From Naematelia aurantialba (taxonomy: Eukaryota > Basidiomycota > Tremellomycetes > Tremellales > Naemateliaceae), in the NCBI GenBank assembly GCA_021527695.1, contig JAKFAO010000003.1, positions 1,612,001 through 1,676,000 of the forward strand: a stretch of 64,000 bases of DNA, given 5' to 3'. A program made the translations under genes and the position numbers. A model generated the notes under the pieces. That model worked only from the letters and a program-made list of their open reading frames with translations. It searched no databases and had not been told where the DNA came from. Of the stretch, positions 35,691-48,970 are shown piece by piece. Each line of letters opens with the position of its first letter. Within the stretch, counting starts at the first letter, position 1.

Positions 35691-37668
35691 TCACATGTCG
35701 TTCCACCAAATGAGCTCCTGATCGTCCGCGTCCGGCATGGGCCATTCCAGCCAGCCGCGCACCTGCGCGTCCTCTTTGCCATAACAAGCATGCACACCCG
35801 GTACGACCTGCACCCTTCCGAACCCGTACTTCCAGAAGTCCCAACTGACAAAGCTGCTTTCGGACATTTGGCACTCGTTTTCCGCGGCTGTGCGGGAACC
35901 GTCGGGCGAGGCGGGGGCGCCACGGCGGAACCGGACGTTGAAGGGAGGGAAGAAGGGCCGGGGGGAGATGACGGCGATGCCGTTCCAGCCTGCGAATACT
36001 TGGAACGGGAGGTTTTTGTCGTATCGCCGCTTGGTCGGCGGGTGGGACGGGAAGAGCTGACGGGTCAGCGAGGCCATGTCAGACGCGACTAATGCGACGG
36101 AGCAATGCCACACAGGTTACACCAGCACTGGCGTTACGCCCCAGGTGGCCCAGGTGCAGCCCTGACTTGCGTTTACTCGCCGTGCATGGAGATGGTCGCA
36201 GAGGGAGTGGTGCAGTCGAAACGAGGCGCGAAAGACTCACGACCTGCGGCAGATCCTTGGCCTCCTCCTTGACCGGAAACGGGGTATACAAGTCGCCACT
36301 CATATCCCTCCCGACCCAGCCATCGTAGAACCACCGTCCCGCGTGGTCCCAACCGCAGGTCATGTCCGCGTCCTGCTGGAGCTGCTGGTGCATCAATTCC
36401 AGCACATGCGTCGCGGACAGGTACACGTCGTTATAAAACACCACCCCGGACCACGGCACGCCATCGGGTGCGAGCGCCTCGGGGGCTGTGTCGTACAAAG
36501 GCGCGAGGGCGGTGTTGCGCATTTCGGCGAGGATCTCGATACGGTGTCGCGCCTCCCAGTCGATCGCGGGGAGGTGTGTCTGGATGTGGATGTTGGCGGG
36601 GGGAACGCCCAGGTATAGCAAGTGCGCGCGCATTGCCGATGAGAGGATCTCGCCGCTGTCTCGTCAGCGCGTCTCTTCACGCTGCGCATTGTGTCATGGA
36701 CAATGGCGAGGTCGGGCAGAGGGAGGACAGCTTGCTGCCACGACATGTAAGACTCACCTGCCATCCGCCGAATCCCCCTCCATCAGCGAAAATGCCAGAC
36801 TCTCCGGCCCGAGAAAGTCGGCGAGCACGGTCCACATGGCAAACCAGTCGGCGAGCATGCCTGCGACCTGCCGACAGACCGTCACGAGGAACCAGCGTCG
36901 CTCGACGCGGCGCCATTCATCTGTCTCGGGATCGTATTCCTCTATCAAGTGGCGGTATCGCTGCTTGAGCTCGTCGGTCAGAAAGGGAGGAAAGATGGGG
37001 TTCCACAATTCGTGCTCTTGGGGGATCTGGGGGTACTGCGCCTTGACATTGCGGAGCATCGGCTCGAGGTGGTCCAGGGCTTCTAGAAGAGTCGGCAGCT
37101 CGCTCACAATGTACTTGTCGGGTGCGCCGTCGATGGCCACTCGCGACTGGCCGGGGTGCGTCGGTCTTGCCGTGGTGTAGTTGACACGGGAGAGGTTGGG
37201 TCGAGGCACAATCTGCGGCTCGCGGACTGGGGGGATGACGGGAGGAGGGGGGTAATATGCTACTTGCAAAGGGCTGCTGCCCCATATCCGCTTTTTGAAT
37301 GCGCCGAGACCTCCTTGGCCTGTCTGGTGGCTCATGCCCCGTCTGTCAGAGTAGGACGAGGCGTCCCACACGCCTTCTTCTGGTCCAGAATGCCGCGTCG
37401 ACAGCGAGACGAGCACCATTACTGTCGCTGCGATGCCTACCAGCGCTAGGACGCGAGACATGGCCCGAGGCAGCCGCGCCTGCCCCCGCGAGAGGGACAT
37501 GGTTCGCCGCGGCGGGCTGTCGGAGAACGACGCCCGCGAAGGCGACGGAGTCCGTATATGAGGAGGGGCGACCGAGGTCGACGCGGTTGTTGCGCTCGTG
37601 GCGCTCAGCGGGGCAGTGGCGGGGGTCGTGCGGGAGCGGTAGGAAGCCTCGGCTAGAGTCGAGGGCAT
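35691..37668 (-). CDS. CAP59/CMT1-family mannosyltransferase-like protein
   Basis: Predicted 563-aa type II membrane protein of the fungal CAP59_mtransfer family, which includes cryptococcal Cmt1 (alpha-1,3-mannosyltransferase) and capsule genes. Exons on the minus strand: 37668..36758, 36655..36241, 36056..35691. A Ser/Thr/Pro-rich cytosolic tail is followed by one membrane helix (about residues 72-89, RVLALVGIAATVMVLVSL). Luminal motifs: SLMEGDSADG, RIEILAEMRNTAL, VVFYNDVYLS, DMTCGWDHAGRWFYDGWV and NGIAVISPRPF. The D-rich VFYNDVY segment and DADMTC resemble nucleotide-sugar/metal-binding parts of the family. A splice donor overlaps the stop (GACATGTGAGT); an alternative splice to about 35655 would add a roughly 25-residue tail. 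The exact linkage made is unknown. Confidence 0.84.
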
Positions 37669-39162
37669 GGGAAGATAGAGAACGAGTCGTCACGCTGGAG
37701 CCTGCTCTGCGAGGCGGTTCGGAATGGTCGTGGTGTCGGTGGGTACAAGCAAGTGGGAGTCGTTTGTTACAAGTCAAGTGGTAAGAAAGTCGGGGAATAG
37801 TACTGTCCGTGTGGTGTGGTAGGTCTTTCAAGGTGTCGGGATACCGACGACTGCCGGTATCCAGAGAGAAGGAAGTTTCCTCGAGGTCAAGGAAGGTGGT
37901 AGTGACGGAACTCTGCTGAGACACCGGGGGGCGGTGTTCAGTCTGCCTGGTGAGTCCGAGGATATGTCGTATGTGACTTGCGAACGTCGTCGTCGTCGCG
38001 CGTCGTCGCGTCGTCAAAGCTGTCACAGTCGATCTCGGCGGTTGCTGAGTATGTATACAAGTGCGCGAGTCATTGTCGCTGTAAGCAGACTCGTGTGTGG
38101 TGAAGCTGTCACTACTCTTTTACATTTGCTCCATATTCGGCAGACAAGCTAGTGCCTAGATGAAATCAGCTTCCGCTAGAGTTTGCAGTTATGTGGGCCC
38201 TGGTTGAATGCAAGCGTCGATCGATTGGCTCGTGTTTCTCTTCACCACTCCCTCATCGTGGGTCAAAGCAACAGCTCAACAAAATGAGTAGGGAGGATGC
38301 AATCACAGCGTGCAGGTAGCTCATCAGCTCTTGCGTCGGAGAGCTTGCTCCTCTCCAGTAGGGAGAGCTGCAGTAGGGAAAGCTGCAACAGCCAAGAGCA
38401 GTCACGCGACTCTTGCTGTGTTCAGGTCGACGAGATGGGGGCCTTTCCGCGAATGGCGGATCATCTGAGAGCGTCCAAGAGATGAAAGGAATCCCCTCAG
38501 TCCTTTGCCCCATCTCCGAGCGCCACGCTCTCCCCTCTGGCCATTCCCCCTCTGGTCGTTGATGACCGATAAAGGCTTTCGGCTTCGGGTAGCACTAGAC
38601 AAAGCAAGGCCCCCGTCCTGCATTTGCTCAACTGTCATGGATGGCTGTCGCTGCACTTGACACCCTTTGACTGTGGTTTATGAGGTCATACGGCACAGGT
38701 GGACGCCGACGCCCATCTGCCCGCCTTGGTCTCCCTTAACATGGCACTGTCTTCACTACCTTGTTACATCCTTTCCTCTCTTTCATCCCTTCTCCTTCCT
38801 CGCTTCTCTTCCTCTTCCTGTCTTCTTCCCTTGCTCGTCCTCCCTTTTGTCCTGTAGTCGCTCGGGTGCAGTCTCCCGCGGCGCTGTCCGGCATCCACGT
38901 GATTCTGTCGTCATGAAACCCAGGGTTTTGCCGGGCGCCGAGTATTCCAGGTAGAGCACTCGTCGCCGAAGGGCTGGCTCTGTCAACACTTTGTGCGGGC
39001 TTTTGGCTTATAATGAATTTTCGAGCTTTGCCTCGGCCATGTAATCCTGTGCTTCGTGCAGTTGGCATTTCTCCCTCTTGACCGTCGCGCACTCTCGCCC
39101 ACGAGTACAAGTTCAGACTCGAGACTGATAATTACCAGGACCGCGTCGCGCACCTCTCTGCT
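37669..39162. other. Divergent intergenic, mannosyltransferase / phospholipase B
   Basis: 1.5 kb without a recognisable gene. Contains another CTCTCC-loop-GGGAGAG hairpin word (about 38349-38366), pyrimidine-rich sequence (38758-38840), and both promoters. Confidence 0.55.
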
Positions 39163-42100
39163 ATGTGGGGGGTCCTCGCGATCCTCGTTACCGCACTGTG
39201 GGCGCTGGTGGCGGTCACTGCGTATCCTGCGAGCGACACAGAGAGGCTCGCTCTGCGGGCGTTGGCCAAGTCACGCCAACTTGCGCCTGATCAGCTACTG
39301 CGTGTCCGACTGATTGGCGGTGGATCGTCCTACGCCCCCTATGCCATGCCATGTCCCAGTAACTTGACCTGGATCCGAGCAGCCCAGGTCAGCACTCTTG
39401 TCCTCGGCACCCTTGGTCCCGCCTGCGCATCTTCCACGCCCCTGGTCCCGCCTGCACATCTTCCTCACCCCTGGCCCTGCCTGCACATCTTCCATAGCCT
39501 GTACCCTCTGCCCATGTCAATGTCTTTCCTTCTGTGCACGGCCATCAACCACGAGCACGATTTTCAATCACCGAGCTTCGAGCTGAGCTGATACGAGCGA
39601 GTAGGGCCTGTCGACCGGAGAGACGAATTACCTGACCCAGCGTGATTCGCAGACTTCGGCACCCATACAGCAGATGATCGCCAACGCCAGGCTGTCGCAA
39701 CCACCGCGAAAGCCCGTCATCGGCTTTGCCCTCTCTGGCGGGGGGTACCGCGCCATGCAGTGAGCCCTCCTCTCCCCTATCGCCGCCTCCAAGCTCCCCT
39801 TCCTCTCTGCCCCCCCCCCCCCCCAAGGCCTCAATTTCGTTACCCAGTCTGAGCTCATGGTGCAGGAACGGCCTGGGCGGAGTCATGGCGACGATGAACG
39901 AGTCCACCGAGGCAGCGGCCTCCGGTATTGGCGGCTGGTTCGGCGCCGTGACTTACATGGCCGGTCTCAGTGGCGGTTCCTGGGGAACAGGCACATTCAT
40001 GGCCAACCAAGGGCTGCTGCCTACGGACCTCGTCACGAATGTAAGTCCTGTCTCTAGGGCATACGAGTTGCCAATTTCTGTCTCGAGTTCGCCAGCCACC
40101 ATCTCACAATCGTCGTGAGCCCTCAGACGGCGGATCAGACATATGGACCAGCCATATGGACAGGACACGATGGCGCTGATCCCAGACAGGTGTGGGACTT
40201 GGAATCCAACCTCATCATCCCCGACGACGACAAGCTCGCATTCTACTACGACTTGATCTCCGAAGTCGATGCAAAGTCGGACGAGGGCTTCCCGACGCAG
40301 ATCGTGAGTTCCCTCTCAGGCTATCGACGTGATCGCAGACGCTGTCGCGGCTCTACTCGACCTGGAAGTTCATGCGCTAACGCAGGCAGACTGACTACTG
40401 GGCTCTCGCACTTGGAGATCATCTGCTTGACTCCCCGTACCATCTTGACAACTCGCCCAATTATACTTTCTCCAACATCACCACCCTGCCCGCCCTGGCA
40501 AACGCCAGCCTGCCCATGCCAATTATCATTGCTGCCGAGTACGTCTTGCTACACCCCACCTCACTCCTCTTCCCTCCGCCACCCCGCCAAGTGCCCAGGC
40601 CTGAGGCTAGCGCGAGTTTTCTCCAACAGTGTTCTCAATACGGTGCGGCTCCTACGTCCCGACTCTCCTAGTCTGATTTGAATGTATTCTCGCGTAATGG
40701 AGACTGACGATCGCCAGGCGCGAAGAAGGCGAGGTCGTCGTTGCTGAGAACGCGACGGTGTGGGAATTCACGCCGTTCGAATTCGGCTCGTGGGCATTTG
40801 GCAGCACGACCAAAGTCCGCGGTGCCTTTACGCCAATCGGGTACCTCGGGAGCTCGCTGGATAATGGGTCGCCAAATGGGACGTGCTACAAGGGCTTTGA
40901 CCAGCTGTCGTGAGTATTCTTGCTTTGCCCACTTGGCCCTTGGCCCCTTGACTCCTTGACCATTGGACCTGTGCCTCCCGGGTACTAGTTAGGCGCAGGT
41001 GAACGGGCAACGCGTCGGATCGGGATGCTCACATCCTGTGGCGCTAGGGCTATCGTGCCCTCGTGCTCTCGTGCTTCGTGCCCTGTGCTGCGCTGATCGG
41101 CAGCTTTGTATGTGGCACCTCGTCAACGCTGTTCAACAGCGCCCTTCTCGAGCTGAACAGCAGCGACTCGGATTCGGTCATCGTGGATGCGATATCGAGC
41201 GTGCTGTCCGATATTAGCGAGGACGAGTACGATGTTTCGCGGATCCCGAATGCGTTTGCGCACTGGACTGGGGATGACGCTGTCAATCCTGTGCGTTGGG
41301 CGCGGAGCTGTCGGTAGACGCTGACGGGTGGTTCTTCTGCGTTACTCTTCTTCTCTCTTGTGTGATTCTTTCTTTCGTTCTCGTCCTTCCTCTTCCTTCC
41401 TGCCTTCCTTCCTTCCTTCCTTCCTTCCTTCCATCCTTCTTTCCTTCTTTCTTCTTTCTTCCTTCTTCTTTCTTCTTTCTTCTTTCTTCTTCTTCTTTCT
41501 TCCTCGTCCTGTTCGTGCTATATCTCGTAATCCCTGCACGCTTGCGACACACACAGATCGCCGACTTGGAGTACATCACCCTCGTCGACGCAGGCGAGAC
41601 GAACCAAAACCTGCCCATCGAGCCGCTGCTCATCCCGGCCCGCGGCGTCGACGCGATCATCGCCTTTGATTCCTCGGCAGACACGACGTACCTGTGGCCC
41701 AACGGCTCGGCGCTATGGACGACCTACACCCGCGCCCAGCAGCTCGAGCAGAACCTCAACGTGTCTATCCGTATGCCGGCGGTCCCGTCGACGAATGGGT
41801 TTGTTAATGGCGGGTTGAATACGCGCCCAGTGTTCTTTGGGTGCAACGACACCGATACGCCGGTGATCATCTATGTGCCAAACTACCCCTGGAGCTACGG
41901 CAGCAACATTTCAACGGTGAGTGTCGTCTCGCGCCAGAGTCCTCGGGTCCACGGTGTCTCGCGCGCCTGCACGGAGTCTCGGTGCAGGTATTTAGTGCTG
42001 CATCGTTGACACCACTTACATTGCTGTCATGTTGGCATTGTCGACATTGTCAACGTCGACCTCGAAGGCATCACTGACGTAGTTGACACCGCTGACGCGC

Positions 42101-42555
42101 CGCAGTACCAACTGGCGTATGAGCAGGACCAGTCCCTGGCAGTGATCAACAACGGTCTCCGTGCCTTTACTCTGAACGGCACCGTCTCGACCTGGCCCAC
42201 CTGCCTCGCCTGCGCGCTCACCGACCGCGCGTTCAACTACACTGCCACCAACCGGACGCAGACCTGCCAGACATGCTTCGATACGTTCTGCTGGAACGGA
42301 GTGGACAACACCACCGCTCCGGACGAGTACGAGCCGGTCGTGGGCGCCCTACCGGCGTTCTTCACCGACAACGCACTGGTCAATGCTTCCAGTACGACTG
42401 CGACTGCGACGGGAGCGACTAGCAGCCAGACGCAGACGCAGACTCAGTCTGGTGCCGCGGGGAGGCTCTGTGAGAGCTACGCAGGAGCACCGTGGACGGC
42501 GCTGCTAGGCGGGGCCCTCGGCGTCGTATTGGGAGCAGCGGCCGTCCTCGCCTGA
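39163..42555 (+). CDS. PLB1: Secreted/GPI-anchored phospholipase B
   Basis: Predicted 668-aa lysophospholipase/phospholipase B of the cPLA2 fold. Exons: 39163..39387, 39605..39759, 39866..40040, 40190..40303, 40390..40538, 40718..40909, 41104..41290, 41557..41916, 42106..42555. The N-terminus is a signal peptide (VLAILVTALWALVAVTA, cut near residue 20). The nucleophile elbow is GLSGGSWGTG (about residue 159), with GFALSGGGYRAMQ as oxyanion loop and DAGETNQNLPIEPLL (about 409) as the catalytic Asp. Many N-x-S/T sites fit secretion. A Ser/Thr/Gln-rich stretch and a final hydrophobic tail (WTALLGGALGVVLGAAAVLA) suggest a GPI anchor. Introns carry a poly-C run and a TTCC tract. Confidence 0.95.
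39823..39837 (+). repeat. Poly-C run in PLB intron
   Basis: Fourteen to fifteen consecutive C bases inside intron 39760..39865; length may vary or be misread in assembly. Confidence 0.9.
41385..41512 (+). repeat. TTCC/TTCTT polypyrimidine tract in PLB intron
   Basis: Almost pure pyrimidine stretch within intron 41291..41556 (TTCC units, then TTCTTTC units). Confidence 0.92.
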
Positions 42556-43535
42556 GCTGGTGGAGAGCCGAGCAGCGTTTAGTGTGTTAGAGCAAAGAGG
42601 CGCGAGCAGCGTTTTAGATCAAAGAGGCGCGAGCAGTGTTTTAGAGCAAAGAGGCGCGAGCAGTGGATTGGACTCGCAAAGCGACGAGGGGTGGGAAAGA
42701 CGAACAAAGATCGGGCAAGCAGTAACCGGGCAAGCAAAGCCGACGAGCGGTGGATTGGGCTCGGCACGACAAGCGAGCAGGAGGTGAGAACGGGAAAGCC
42801 ATCCTACACTTGCATCAATGATTCCTCCAGGGCCGTGGCTCTCGGGATAGACCGTACAATCTCGTGTATCATGTCGCATCCATACTAGTATAGGACATCT
42901 TGCATACAGTGTATACATACCCAGTATGAACATCATGTAGCGTCGGTATCGCCCCGCGAACCTAGGCCGAGGCAGTGCTCGACCTCCCCTTCGACCCGTC
43001 GTCCACACACTCACGCCCATTGCCCTTCCCGAGTCCAGCATGCTCGCTCGACGCAGATATGAAGAAAGAACAGTCCAATGCAGATACATAGACGTGGTAT
43101 GACATTGATATGGATGATATGGGGCCCGTGGGCTACTAAGAATGCGCGCAGCCTGACTAGCTGCGACCGTGGCGTGGGCCACAATGTGCTCCTTGCTCGG
43201 AATCCGCGAGACGATATATAAGACATGATGTATAAACCGAAAACAATGTTGCTGTCTCCGCTTCCCTCGTCCGTCATGAGAGCGTGAGAGCGTGAGAGCG
43301 TGAGAGTATGGGAGCGGGAGAGTCTGGGTGCGCCGCGTGCGAATGAATGAATGACCAGCCCATGCGAGGAAGATGGTGCAGAGGTGCCGGTGTCGGTGTC
43401 GGTGCCGGTGTCAGTGTGCGTCCGAGTGCTGAGGAAGGTGCGTGATCGGAACATGATTTGTGCGAGCAAGAGAGAATGGACATGCTGATTGCTTGATTTT
43501 TGCAGTGACATGGATGCGGTAGCCGGGGTGGACGT
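42556..43535. other. Convergent intergenic with 27-nt tandem repeat
   Basis: 980 bp between PLB1 and the cyclin. At 42566-42668 are three to four units containing GTTTTAGAGCAAAGAGGCGC. At 43277-43322 are GAGAGCGT repeats. No gene is recognised. Confidence 0.65.
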
Positions 43536-44999
43536 CTAGTTGGATAACCGGCGCATCGCTCGGTTTGGAATGGCAAGCTCAGCGGGGAGGGCGTGTAGTG
43601 CGGGTCGTGAAGGCTGCACGGCATACACGGGCATGGGCACCGCCGCGTGCTTGCCCATCATGACCGCGTCCTTGGCGACCGCTGCGCCACCGTAGACAGG
43701 GTTGATGTTCTCCTTGGCCGCCAGGCTGAATGGGTCGACGTGCGGGTAGTTGGGCGTGACCGGTGTAAGAGGCTCGTCGCCCGCGTCGGACGACGCGCAA
43801 GACAGCGAGCCAGCAGACGGCGACGCCATAACCCACGAACCGCGCTTGCTCGACCACGAGCCGGAAGGTGCGAGCCCAGGAGTGGGGAGACCGGCCGACA
43901 TCGGCGTGATCGGCTGCTCGGGCTGGTATACGTACCGCCGACCGGAGAGGTACCACTCGCGAACGATGGTCGAGGCACGAGCGTAGTACGTTGGTGCGTA
44001 CTTGCGGACGACGATCTCCGAAATGCTCTCGAGCTTCTCCCCAAAGTGGCGGTCGATCGCCTGCGACACACGCACAGCAGCGCTCTCTCCACGTTGCGTA
44101 GGCTATACGTGGTCAATATTGGCAGGTACGCATGAGTCTGAGGAGGCTCACTCTGCGAGGCTTGCCGCAAATGTAGCGCGAGAGCATCAACGCTCCTGCC
44201 GCCACAACGCTCGACTGCACACCGACAAACTCGCGGTGGAACAGGGTGATCTCCATGAGGAAGCGCGCAATGTTGGACACCTTGCTCTCCTCCTGTTGGA
44301 CTCCCGTAGTGCAGATGCGCAGCCATGCCTCAGCTGATGGGTGACCGATCGTCCAGCCAATAGTCGAAAGAACGTGGCCCTCCATCTGGATGAAAGCGCT
44401 CTCGTCGTATGCCTTGCAGCACATCTCGGCCAGCTCGCGTACTAGTGGCACCTTGTCCTTGCCATCCTCAAACTTTGCAGCGATCCACAGTGCGGCACAT
44501 CCGACGAGCTGATAATGTTTCTTGTAGACGACACGTTTTGAGACATAGCGATCGACAATATTCATGGCGAGGTAGAGTACTTCTGGCCGTAACCGGAACT
44601 GTTGGTGAACTTCGATGAGAAAGTCGATCAGGTAAGGTCGCATGAACCATTGAAGCTCTGGTTGCATGTCCATGAGCTCAGCAGACGCGAGGGTGATTGC
44701 CTAAAATATATTAGTATGTGGCTCAAGAGCCTTGAGACACCGCTCACATCCATGCTGTGCATGTACGCCGTGATCTCTGTCGAGTAATCTTCCTCAAAAT
44801 ATGGCCCATCGTCTGGCCGCCGAGGGACAACTGGCTGTGATGAGGAGCTCATGCTGGATTGGGAAGGGTGTTGCTGGGTCGATGCTGGCTTGGGCTTAGA
44901 AGGCCCTGCTTGTTGCGAGACAGTGGGGGAGACGGAGCGTTTCTTGGTCCAGCCGTAGATTGAACTTCTCGCAGATTTGTTGGCGACAGCTGGGGGCAT
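43536..44999 (-). CDS. CLN1: G1-type cyclin
   Basis: Predicted 441-aa cyclin. Exons on the minus strand: 44999..44748, 44700..44152, 44060..43536. The N-terminal tail is Ser/Pro/Gln-rich. The cyclin box reads EITAYMHSMD, LQWFMRPYLIDFLIEVHQQF, LYLAMNIVDRYVSKR, YQLVGCAALWIAAKFED and the second fold with SNIARFLMEITLFHREFVG, as in basidiomycete Cln1-type G1 cyclins. It should activate a Cdk1-type kinase at START. The C-terminal 175 residues contain SP/TP sites (PMSAGLPTPG, TPVTPN) typical of phosphorylation-dependent turnover. Assignment to G1 rather than B-type rests on overall resemblance. Its upstream side is an 8-kb region with no recognised gene. Confidence 0.88.
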
Positions 45000-47900
45000 A
45001 TTCCGGGGGGGGGGCAGTGGTATGCAAGGACGTGTCGAGTGCCAATGCCAAGCAATGCGAAGTGGGGCGTAAGTTGTAATGCCAGCTGGCTCGTGACAAG
45101 AGGCCAAAAAAAGGAACGACAAGACGAGCCGGTATGTGGAGGCAAAAGGTTCCAAGAGACGGTCGAGGCCTGCTCGGTGGTCCGGATTGGGAGAGGAGAA
45201 GACACGAGAGAATAAAGGCACAAGGGGAAACGCAGTAGACCGTTTGATCGACGATTTAAGTATCGAGAGCACCGCAGTGCGGTGAATGGTGTGTAGTTGA
45301 GTATGCCGTGAGCAGTCGAGCCGGGTCGCGTTCGAGATGACGGAGAGGCAAGCCGAGGAGGCGCACCGGGCAATTCCAATCAAGTCCGACCCCAGTCAGG
45401 AGGGTGAAATGAACAGGGATGAAGCGTTGGAGAGGCGTGTTTCAGTCGGTTCGACAATGGTATGATTTGATTGCGGCGGGGTCGGTGGGCGTGTAATCGT
45501 GATATAGAGGCGAGCCGGCACGTTGCGAGAGCGTAGCAAGTAGGCAGGAAGAACAGTAAGCCCGCGTTCCCGTTTATAGTCGTCAAGACAGTCTGAAAGT
45601 GGAAGAGACGGCAGGTCTAGCGGGAAGGGGGATCAAAAGCGGTCGTCGAGACCGGGATCGTAGAGAGGCAATCGTTTGTAGTCGGTCGTCGTCAAGAGCG
45701 AGCACCCAGAAGGAAGCGCATAAGGTAGAGAGATCCAGATGAACACAAGCCAAGCCAACAGAAGGAAAAGTGATCAGAACTATGACAAGGGGAGCTTTAA
45801 AGTCAAGGCGAGCGGGATGACGACCGAATTGGTCTCGTCGGACAAGGGGAGGTGCAACGCCAAAGGTGAAGAGGGGGTCTCGTCGCCAGGCGAGCCCCCG
45901 AACCGCACACAACCACGCAATGGAATAAGAGGTGCGGTCATTGGGATGAGCCAAAGGTCGTGACTGGCGCTGCGTGCGTCACGCCCAAATTCTCCTCGCC
46001 CAGCAGAAAAAAAAAGCACAATGCGCTGCTTCGCATCTTTCCTGGCCCTCCGGTGCCCTATTCATCAGGGCCGTCTGATTTGGCCCAAAAGCAAAGCCAA
46101 AATCCGAGCGTCTAACGTCAAAAGGGTCGGTGGGATGGGATGGGAAAAAAAACAAGGTGAAAGGTGGATGGAGGAAAAGAGGCGGAGGAAATCAACCTTG
46201 AGTGTGCAGAAAAAGGGAAAGTCAAGGTTGGCGCAAGGGTACTATCCCCCCCCTCTTGCTACTCCAGCTTTGCTCTCTGCCATTTTGCCGGGCAACCCTG
46301 CTCCGGTTGTTGGAAAATTACACGCCATGAGCCCAAAAATGCACAAACTGTCACGCCGGTGGATGAGGACCGGCGTGACCAGTCCAAAAAGGCGCAGAGC
46401 GAAACAATGCGGTTGCGCATCGGATGGGAACTGTGCTCAGAGACCAAACGAGGGAGCGTTCCCGGTGCCGGAATGCACGGGCGGGTAACAGGGGTGCGCC
46501 CAGTTCCGCCCTCGCGCCAACGGCTCCTCCACCGGGAACCTGGACCTCACGTTATGGCAAGTGGGCAGCCGGGCACCTCAACGGTCGCAAAACAACGCGC
46601 GCGTATACGCACTCAAAGAGCGAACTAAGGGGTACCAAGCATCCGAGAGAGACTCACGCGGCAACAACCCCAGATTTTGCGGACCTCTATGACGGGCTCT
46701 GAGGCGCGTCTCGGACTTGGGTGTACGTGGGTGTTAGTTTATTCCGGCTCGGCTTCTTTATCTTTGGGTCAGCGTTGCCCCACGAGATCACAAGGGTAAG
46801 GGGGGGACTCCGGTGGCGTGCAAAGGGAAAACTCTGAATCACGTATTGGGGAGTAACTGTGAGACAAAAGGCGACCAGGCGCTTGTCAAGGACACGGGCA
46901 CGCTTCAAAGACCTCGACTTGGATCCTTGTGACGAATCACTCCCCCGAGTCCCAAGCCACTGCCACAACGGAGTGGGGCCACCGCCACCAGCGTCGCGGC
47001 GTAAACGCGACAATGGACGTGCCAACAAACCGGGCGTCCAAGACCAAGCCTATGGGAGGCGGCATGCCGATCCTTACGGGGCTGAATAAAGTTTTAGAGA
47101 GAAGGGGACACGGCACTCGGCGTTCCGTCGAAACCATATGAGCTCCATAGCTTCGGTCGTCTCTCCAGGGTAGGAAGCTTCACCATGCTAAAGCCTGGGG
47201 ACATGAGGGGTGAGGATCGACAAGGTTCACGTCTAGCAAGAAATGAAAAGCGCAGCTGCCGCCAAGCGGAAGCAACTATGGTTGGCTCGGAGAAAAAAAC
47301 TTACCAGCGAGCCGAGGAGTGGGATTGACTTTTGCCAGGCTAGTTATACACGTTAGCGATCATGCTCGAGACCATGAACCTTGGGAACGACGGGTAAAGC
47401 ATGAGGCAATGGGCAAATTTCAAAGTATGCGCATCGGTGATACAGCTGGACACTCTGGAGCTGCCGGCGATTGGTGGACGAGCGGGAATAGAGCGCTTCT
47501 AGTCAATTAAGAGTTTCCACTCACTGGAACTTGTTCAGTCCGCGAGCACGATCGTCGTGTGCGTGAGATGAGCTGAGGTTCCGATCGTGGCACCTTCACG
47601 ACTGGCGAGATCAGCGGGATTGACGATCTTTCCTTCGAGTGACGATGCTTGACGAGAAGTCTGACAGGCGAGGGGCAACGAACAAAAAGCGCTGAACGAT
47701 TGACTGGGGGTGGTAGATGATGAAGGAATGAGAATCGCTGATTAGGGGGGCGAGGGCACGAAGATAGACAGACGCAAGAAAGAAGAAACACTACTCACTG
47801 GTACTCGTCGCTAATCCACGACGCGCGGACTGCAAATCCCGATCACCGCTAACACGCAAAGCAAGGTGAAGCACTGTGTATCGTGCCCACAAGCCCTTGA

Positions 47901-48970
47901 GGAAGCACGGCTGCGTGTCCGCGAGTAGAGCGTAGCAGGGAGAAGACAGCGCGGGGTGAGACAGCGATACCGATGGACACAGCTCGAGTGTGTGGTGTGT
48001 GAGAGGGGTTCGAAGTGGTCAAAGGCGAGGAGGTGTTGGCGAGTCGAGTGTATCTCCTTCCTTGTCAGCTCCGGGGCGAGGGCGATCCCGGGTTCGGCTT
48101 GAGGGCGATCCTCCGCGTGTGCGGGTATGGTGTGTCTGACAGGGGACGCAGTTGTCTAGGAGGACACTGGAAGGAAGGAAGGAAGGAAGTGTGAGCGGTG
48201 GTGCGAGCGGTGGTGTGATTGCCGGTCTCCTGTGTACGAGGACGGACGACCTAAGGGAAGAAGGAGAGACACAGTGATGGTGGTGTGCCGTATCGTGCCG
48301 TGCCCTTGCGAGTATCGTTGCCTTGTGTGGACAGGGAACTAGAGTGTCGGTATGTCGGTGAGGCAGGGGAGGTGTGGAGTGGGAGTTGCTGGTGGTTTTG
48401 GCGGCTTTCCTCCGTTTCGGCTGGCGTCGCGAACCTTGAGCTGCTGATGTCCCGGTAGAGAGTTGAGAGTGGCTGCTGCGAGGCAGAGACGATAGACTGC
48501 AAGGCGGACAGGGGACTATGTGGAGGAAGAGGAGAAGGAGTGTATGGCGACAGACGAGACGAGGACACACACTGTCTTGTACTTTCTTTTTGGCGCAAAA
48601 GTGAGCAAACGATAGGGAGAGGGAGATAGGGAATGTGCCGAGTTTCAAGTAGCCTACTCCTTGTGGATCATACAACGCCCACTTGCTCGGGAATGGGGCA
48701 GCTACACGCACACAGCGGCAAGGGAAGGGGTGCTAGGGTCGCACAGCCGACAGCTGTCGCCGGGACCAGCGATGGTAGAGTGTCCTCGCGCTCGATCGAA
48801 CACCGACACGAATACGAAAACTCGTCCCAGCCCTAGCCGTCGCTGTCACTCTGCGCGGTCCCTTGGCCGTCACCGTTGGCCCGGACTCGGCAGCCGTCAC
48901 CGAACCGACCGTCACTTCACTGTCAGCGTCGCCGTCCCCGTCCCCGTCCCCGTACCCTGGCTAGAAAGTG
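45000..48970. other. Gene-free region upstream of G1 cyclin, part 1
   Basis: About 4 kb with no conserved protein, tRNA or rRNA recognised on either strand. Open frames here are compositionally biased (Pro/Ser/His or Arg) and lack spliceable continuations. Likely contents: a long cyclin promoter and 5' UTR and possibly noncoding transcripts. Confidence 0.5.

Noticed and set aside
47985..48030. GGTTCGAA word resembling a tRNA B box
   Set aside because: No A box, acceptor stem or anticodon arm could be built around it; similar words at 49928 and 61810 fail for the same reason.
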